A DNA stretch of 8,599 bases from Alphaproteobacteria bacterium (GTDB lineage: Bacteria; Pseudomonadota; Alphaproteobacteria; Caulobacterales; Parvularculaceae). The stretch's first letter is position 1. Each line of letters opens with the position of its first letter. Positions 5,940-8,599 of this stretch are shown here, piece after piece. The notes beneath the pieces were generated by a model. That model was not told the origin of the DNA. It saw only the letters and a program-made list of their open reading frames with translations, and ran no database searches. The DNA lies in the NCBI GenBank assembly GCA_030428745.1, contig JAUIEG010000090.1:1-8599 (forward strand). Direction: 5' to 3'. A program made the position numbers and the translations under genes.

Positions 5940-6794
5940 ATGCGCCTTTTCTCCATCGCCATGCTTGCCTTCGCCGCCGCCTGTTCAGGCCCTAACCCCA
6001 CGGCGCCCACCGTCGAAGAAGCCTTGACGGCGCCCAAGCTCGAACAGGTCTGGATCGCCGAAGGGTTTACGGCGCCGGAAGGCGCCGCCGCGGCGCCTCA
6101 AGGAGGCTATTTCATCTCTAATGTCGTTGGCGAAGGCGGCGCAAAAGACGGCGAAGGCTGGATCTCGATCCTATCCGAAGACGGCGTCATCGTAACGGAG
6201 AAATTCGCAGAAGGGCTGGACGCGCCGAAAGGCATGGCGGTGCATGATGGCCGCCTTTATGTCACCGACATCGATCAAGTGCGCATTTTCAGCGCGGAAA
6301 CCGGCGATCCGGCCGGGACCATAGCCATCGACGGCGCCAGGTTCCTCAATGACGCAACGGTTTGGGGCGGCGCGGTCTATGTTTCCGATTCCGGCGGCGC
6401 CAGCATTCACAAGCTTGATGGCGACGCCGCAACCCTGTGGCTTGAAGATGATCGCCTCGATGGGATCAACGGCCTCCTCGGGGATGGCGACACACTTTAT
6501 GTCTCGACAATGGCTTCCGGTTCGCTCTTTGCGGCGGACGCCGACGCAAACCTGACCGAAATCGCAAACGGCATGGAAAACGCTGACGGCATTGGCCTTG
6601 TTCCGGGCGGCGGCTGGCTCGTTTCATCCTGGCCCGGCGCGATCTATTATGTGTCTGCGGAAGGGGAAACGACGGAGCTTCTCGACACGCGCGAAGAGGA
6701 AATCCTGCAAAACGATCTCACCATGTTTGGCGATCTCGTCATCGTGCCGAACTGGCGGCCGGGAACCGTGACGGCTTGGAAAGTGGTGCGCTAG
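5940..6794 (+). CDS. SMP-30/gluconolactonase-like beta-propeller lipoprotein
   Basis: This 284-residue protein has a short signal peptide ending in FAAAC, making Cys15 the likely lipidated residue, then a Pro/Thr-rich linker and a beta-propeller. Repeated blades are seen as GRLYVTDID, GGAVYVSDSGG, GDTLYVSTMASG and GGWLVSSWPGA. Candidate metal ligands placed as in SMP-30 lactonases are Glu47 (APEG), Asn137 (FLND), Asn177 (INGL) and Asp216 (ADGI), so a lactonase or sugar-acid hydrolase activity is possible but unproven. It is distant from typical gluconolactonases and could instead be a ligand-binding propeller. A GTG start at 5913 with AGGAAA upstream would add nine residues with no positive charge. 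ATG 5940 with GGAG 6 nt upstream gives a normal signal peptide and was chosen. It follows the regulator gene by 60 nt without a clear promoter, and faces truB with a 21-nt gap. Confidence 0.8.
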   Translation: MRLFSIAMLAFAAACSGPNPTAPTVEEALTAPKLEQVWIAEGFTAPEGAAAAPQGGYFISNVVGEGGAKDGEGWISILSEDGVIVTEKFAEGLDAPKGMAVHDGRLYVTDIDQVRIFSAETGDPAGTIAIDGARFLNDATVWGGAVYVSDSGGASIHKLDGDAATLWLEDDRLDGINGLLGDGDTLYVSTMASGSLFAADADANLTEIANGMENADGIGLVPGGGWLVSSWPGAIYYVSAEGETTELLDTREEEILQNDLTMFGDLVIVPNWRPGTVTAWKVVR

Positions 6795-6815
6795 CCGGTC
6801 GGTTTTTGCGCGGCT

Positions 6816-7751
6816 TCAGGCGTTGAAAACCCGGCTTGGTTTCAATTTAAGACCGTCCAGTTCGCAAATCGCCACCGCTTCGTCATGCAACACAGCGAGA
6901 ACGCCCTCAATGACGCCGGCGGTCTCACCACGCACACCCTTGGCTGTCGCGGGCGACACGACAGCCGGCTGGCCCCGGCGAAGCTTATCCGCTTGCGGAC
7001 CATCTATGATCGCCTGCGGCATGGATGAGAGTGCTTGGGCGATCGGCAAAAGCGCCCCATCGCGCTCGTCGAGAGATTCCATAGCTTCAAGATCTGCAAG
7101 CGAGATTCCATCTTCGGCGCGCAAGGGGCCGACAGCGAGACGCCGCAGCGAAGAGACATAGCCTTCTGTGCCGAGCACATGCGCCATGTCGCGCACCAGC
7201 GCGCGCACATATGCGCCCTTGCCTGTCACCGCTTCAAAAACAGTTTCATCCTCAGACGGCGTTTCAACAATGCGCAAATCATAAATCATCACCTGACGCG
7301 ATTCGAGCTTCACCACTTCACCGTCGCGCGCCAGATCGTAAGCGCGCTCGCCGGCGACCTTGATTGCGGAAAACTGCGGGGGGACCTGCTCGATCTCGCC
7401 AGTGAACCGGTCAAGTACGGCCTCAATCTCCTCGCGCGAGGGGCGCTTGTCAGACGTTGCAATGACGTCGCCTTCGGCGTCGTCGGTCGCGCGGGCCTCG
7501 CCCCAGCGCGCGGTGAAGCGGTAATGCTTTTCGGCGTCCATGACATAGCCGGAGGTTTTGGTCGCCTCGCCAAACGCAATTGGCAACACGCCGGTCGCAA
7601 GCGGATCGAGCGTGCCTGCATGACCGGCCTTCTGCGCCTGAAACAGCCATTTCGCCTTCGACACCGCTTCGGTGGAGCCGAAATCATAAGCCTTGTCGAT
7701 GATCAGCCAGCCGGAAACCGGCCGGCCTTTTTTATTGCGCCGTCTGCCCAT
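6816..7751 (-). CDS. truB: tRNA pseudouridine(55) synthase TruB
   Basis: This 311-residue enzyme converts U55 in the T-loop of nearly all tRNAs to pseudouridine and also assists tRNA folding. The family motif HAGTLDPLATGVL is at 44-56 with catalytic Asp49. Tyr77 (KHYRF), Arg183 (AYVRALVRD) and Leu202 (SSLRRL) align with the E. coli active-site residues Tyr76, Arg181 and Leu200. The N-terminal GRPVSGWLIIDK and the phrase GSTEAVSKAKWLF are typical of alphaproteobacterial TruB, and a C-terminal TruB-type extension ends at 311. The length is normal. The ribosome-binding site before the ATG at 7751 is weak, only CGAAAG. The usual downstream neighbour rpsO is about 2.7 kb away, and the gene upstream is a glycosyltransferase, not rbfA. 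Confidence 0.97.
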   Translation of the reverse strand: MGRRRNKKGRPVSGWLIIDKAYDFGSTEAVSKAKWLFQAQKAGHAGTLDPLATGVLPIAFGEATKTSGYVMDAEKHYRFTARWGEARATDDAEGDVIATSDKRPSREEIEAVLDRFTGEIEQVPPQFSAIKVAGERAYDLARDGEVVKLESRQVMIYDLRIVETPSEDETVFEAVTGKGAYVRALVRDMAHVLGTEGYVSSLRRLAVGPLRAEDGISLADLEAMESLDERDGALLPIAQALSSMPQAIIDGPQADKLRRGQPAVVSPATAKGVRGETAGVIEGVLAVLHDEAVAICELDGLKLKPSRVFNA

Positions 7752-7845
7752 CTTTCGGGGTCCCGTTCTTTATCGATGCAACTTTCAAAACCGCCTTCAT
7801 GCGCCGGATCGGACGGCGGCGAGGCCTTCGTGACGCGGCTTTCAA

Positions 7846-8599
7846 TCAGCTTGCAGCGGCGCCGTCAAGCGGGGCGTCTAGCGTTTTCGTGAGCAGCTCT
7901 TTGACATGCGCATCCCCAAGGTCGCCGCGAATGATCGTGTAGTCATCCACGCCGGCAGCGTCGGTAAGCATCAAAAAAGCGTTGTTCCACCAGCCGTCAG
8001 AAACGATTTCCACCACACGGCGCATGGGCCAGCCAAGCGTATTATAAAAAGCCGACCCGTGATCAAAGACAACGGTCTCGGCGTCAACAGCGGCGGCGGC
8101 GTAATCCTCGAACGCCGCACCGCCAGTTCGGATGACCCGGCCGCCGCGCGCCTTGATCATGTCTTCAATGACAAGGCTTGGATAGTCTCGCGGCGCCACA
8201 TCGGAAGCCTCTCCATAGCGGGAGAGATACACCACCCCGCCCGGACGCGGCGCGCCCTTTGGCTCGCCAAAAACCTGACGCAAGAGCCGCACATTGTCTT
8301 CCGGAAAATGCACGAAATATTTTTGTTGCCGCAATACGCGGGCTTTTTCAATTCTGACCGACCGTTTGATCGTCCGCCACTCAACGCCCAACGCCTTCAG
8401 ATCGCGGGCGACAAAAGGTTTCGACGCGATTCTTGCAGGCAACAACAACGGCGCGGACAAGGGCGCAGCGCCTAGAACCGGAACCAGATATTCCGACACC
8501 CAGTCCCCATAGGTGTCATTATGCGCGCACTGAACAATATAAGCTTCAGGCATCGCCTCATTTGGACGATGGGTTTCAAGCAGAAGGCGCAATCCCGGC
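7846..8599 (-). CDS. GT61 family glycosyltransferase, C-terminal part (runs off right edge)
   Basis: The frame is open to the right edge and has no convincing start inside the window, so about 250 C-terminal residues are visible. Counting the codon at 8592 as residue 1, the pattern TYGDWVSEYL (27-36) corresponds to the NYGHWL motif of GT61 (DUF563) enzymes. VYLSRYGE (121-128) corresponds to their FLSRR block, and VFDHGSAFYN (175-184) to PHGAGLTN. VVEIVSDGWWNN follows as in the family. GT61 enzymes transfer sugars onto polysaccharide or glycoprotein acceptors; in bacteria they often lie in capsule or exopolysaccharide loci. The substrate cannot be told, and Asp-His-Gly-Ser in place of His-Gly-Ala-Gly is a divergent version of the motif. 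It ends 94 nt before truB on the same strand, with no terminator seen between them, so co-transcription is possible. Confidence 0.72.
   Translation of the reverse strand, partial: PGLRLLLETHRPNEAMPEAYIVQCAHNDTYGDWVSEYLVPVLGAAPLSAPLLLPARIASKPFVARDLKALGVEWRTIKRSVRIEKARVLRQQKYFVHFPEDNVRLLRQVFGEPKGAPRPGGVVYLSRYGEASDVAPRDYPSLVIEDMIKARGGRVIRTGGAAFEDYAAAAVDAETVVFDHGSAFYNTLGWPMRRVVEIVSDGWWNNAFLMLTDAAGVDDYTIIRGDLGDAHVKELLTKTLDAPLDGAAAS

Noticed and set aside
6795..6815. Bidirectional terminator between the propeller gene and truB
   Set aside because: A five-T run exists, but it is preceded only by a 3-bp possible stem; not enough for an intrinsic terminator.
7035..7892. 285-codon plus-strand frame opposite truB
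   Set aside because: It overlaps truB entirely and runs into the next intergenic region and the glycosyltransferase end; the product has no known family features, so it is a shadow frame.
7906..8475. 189-codon plus-strand frame opposite the GT61 gene
   Set aside because: The minus strand carries recognisable GT61 motifs; this frame has none.

Overview
This is a chromosomal window of moderately high GC from an alphaproteobacterium. The best evidence is the S15 (rpsO) and polynucleotide phosphorylase (pnp) pair, a TruB of alphaproteobacterial type, a short-chain dehydrogenase closely resembling HSD10, and the general gene style. A Parvularculales/Hyphomonadales-like lineage would fit, but that is an inference. 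No tRNA, rRNA, CRISPR array, insertion sequence or phage gene was seen.

Layout from left to right: (1) 1-577, minus strand, the N-terminal part of a DUF885 lipoprotein that runs off the left edge. (2) 578-839, a gene-free stretch holding a probable promoter for the DUF885 gene, a strong Rho-independent terminator for pnp, and a hairpin-rich pnp 3' untranslated region. (3) 840-4132, minus strand: rpsO, then an HSD10-like dehydrogenase, then pnp, all transcribed leftward. (4) 4260-5003, minus strand: a CPBP-family intramembrane protease. (5) 5004-5120, an AT-rich divergent intergenic region with two tandem palindromic operator-like sites exactly 21 bp apart. (6) 5121-5879, plus strand: a two-gene module of a four-helix DUF2975 membrane protein and a small Cro/C1-type regulator. 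(7) 5940-6794, plus strand: an SMP-30-like beta-propeller lipoprotein. (8) 6816-7751, minus strand: truB. (9) 7846-8599, minus strand: the C-terminal part of a GT61-type glycosyltransferase that runs off the right edge.

In many alphaproteobacteria truB, rpsO and pnp are consecutive. Here the order along the minus strand is kept, but about 2.7 kb of unrelated genes separates truB from rpsO, and a metabolic dehydrogenase separates rpsO from pnp. The inserted block has two parts: a self-contained regulator/membrane-protein/protease module sharing one control region, and a separate envelope lipoprotein.

The most interesting new signals are the tandem operator between the CPBP and DUF2975 genes, a hairpin that abuts the rpsO ribosome-binding site (possible S15 autoregulation), and the HSD10 homologue inside an RNA-decay/ribosome gene pair. 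Three genes (CPBP, DUF2975, Cro/C1 regulator) have a GTG or TTG codon one or two codons upstream of an ATG. The ATG was chosen in each case on ribosome-binding-site spacing or family start.
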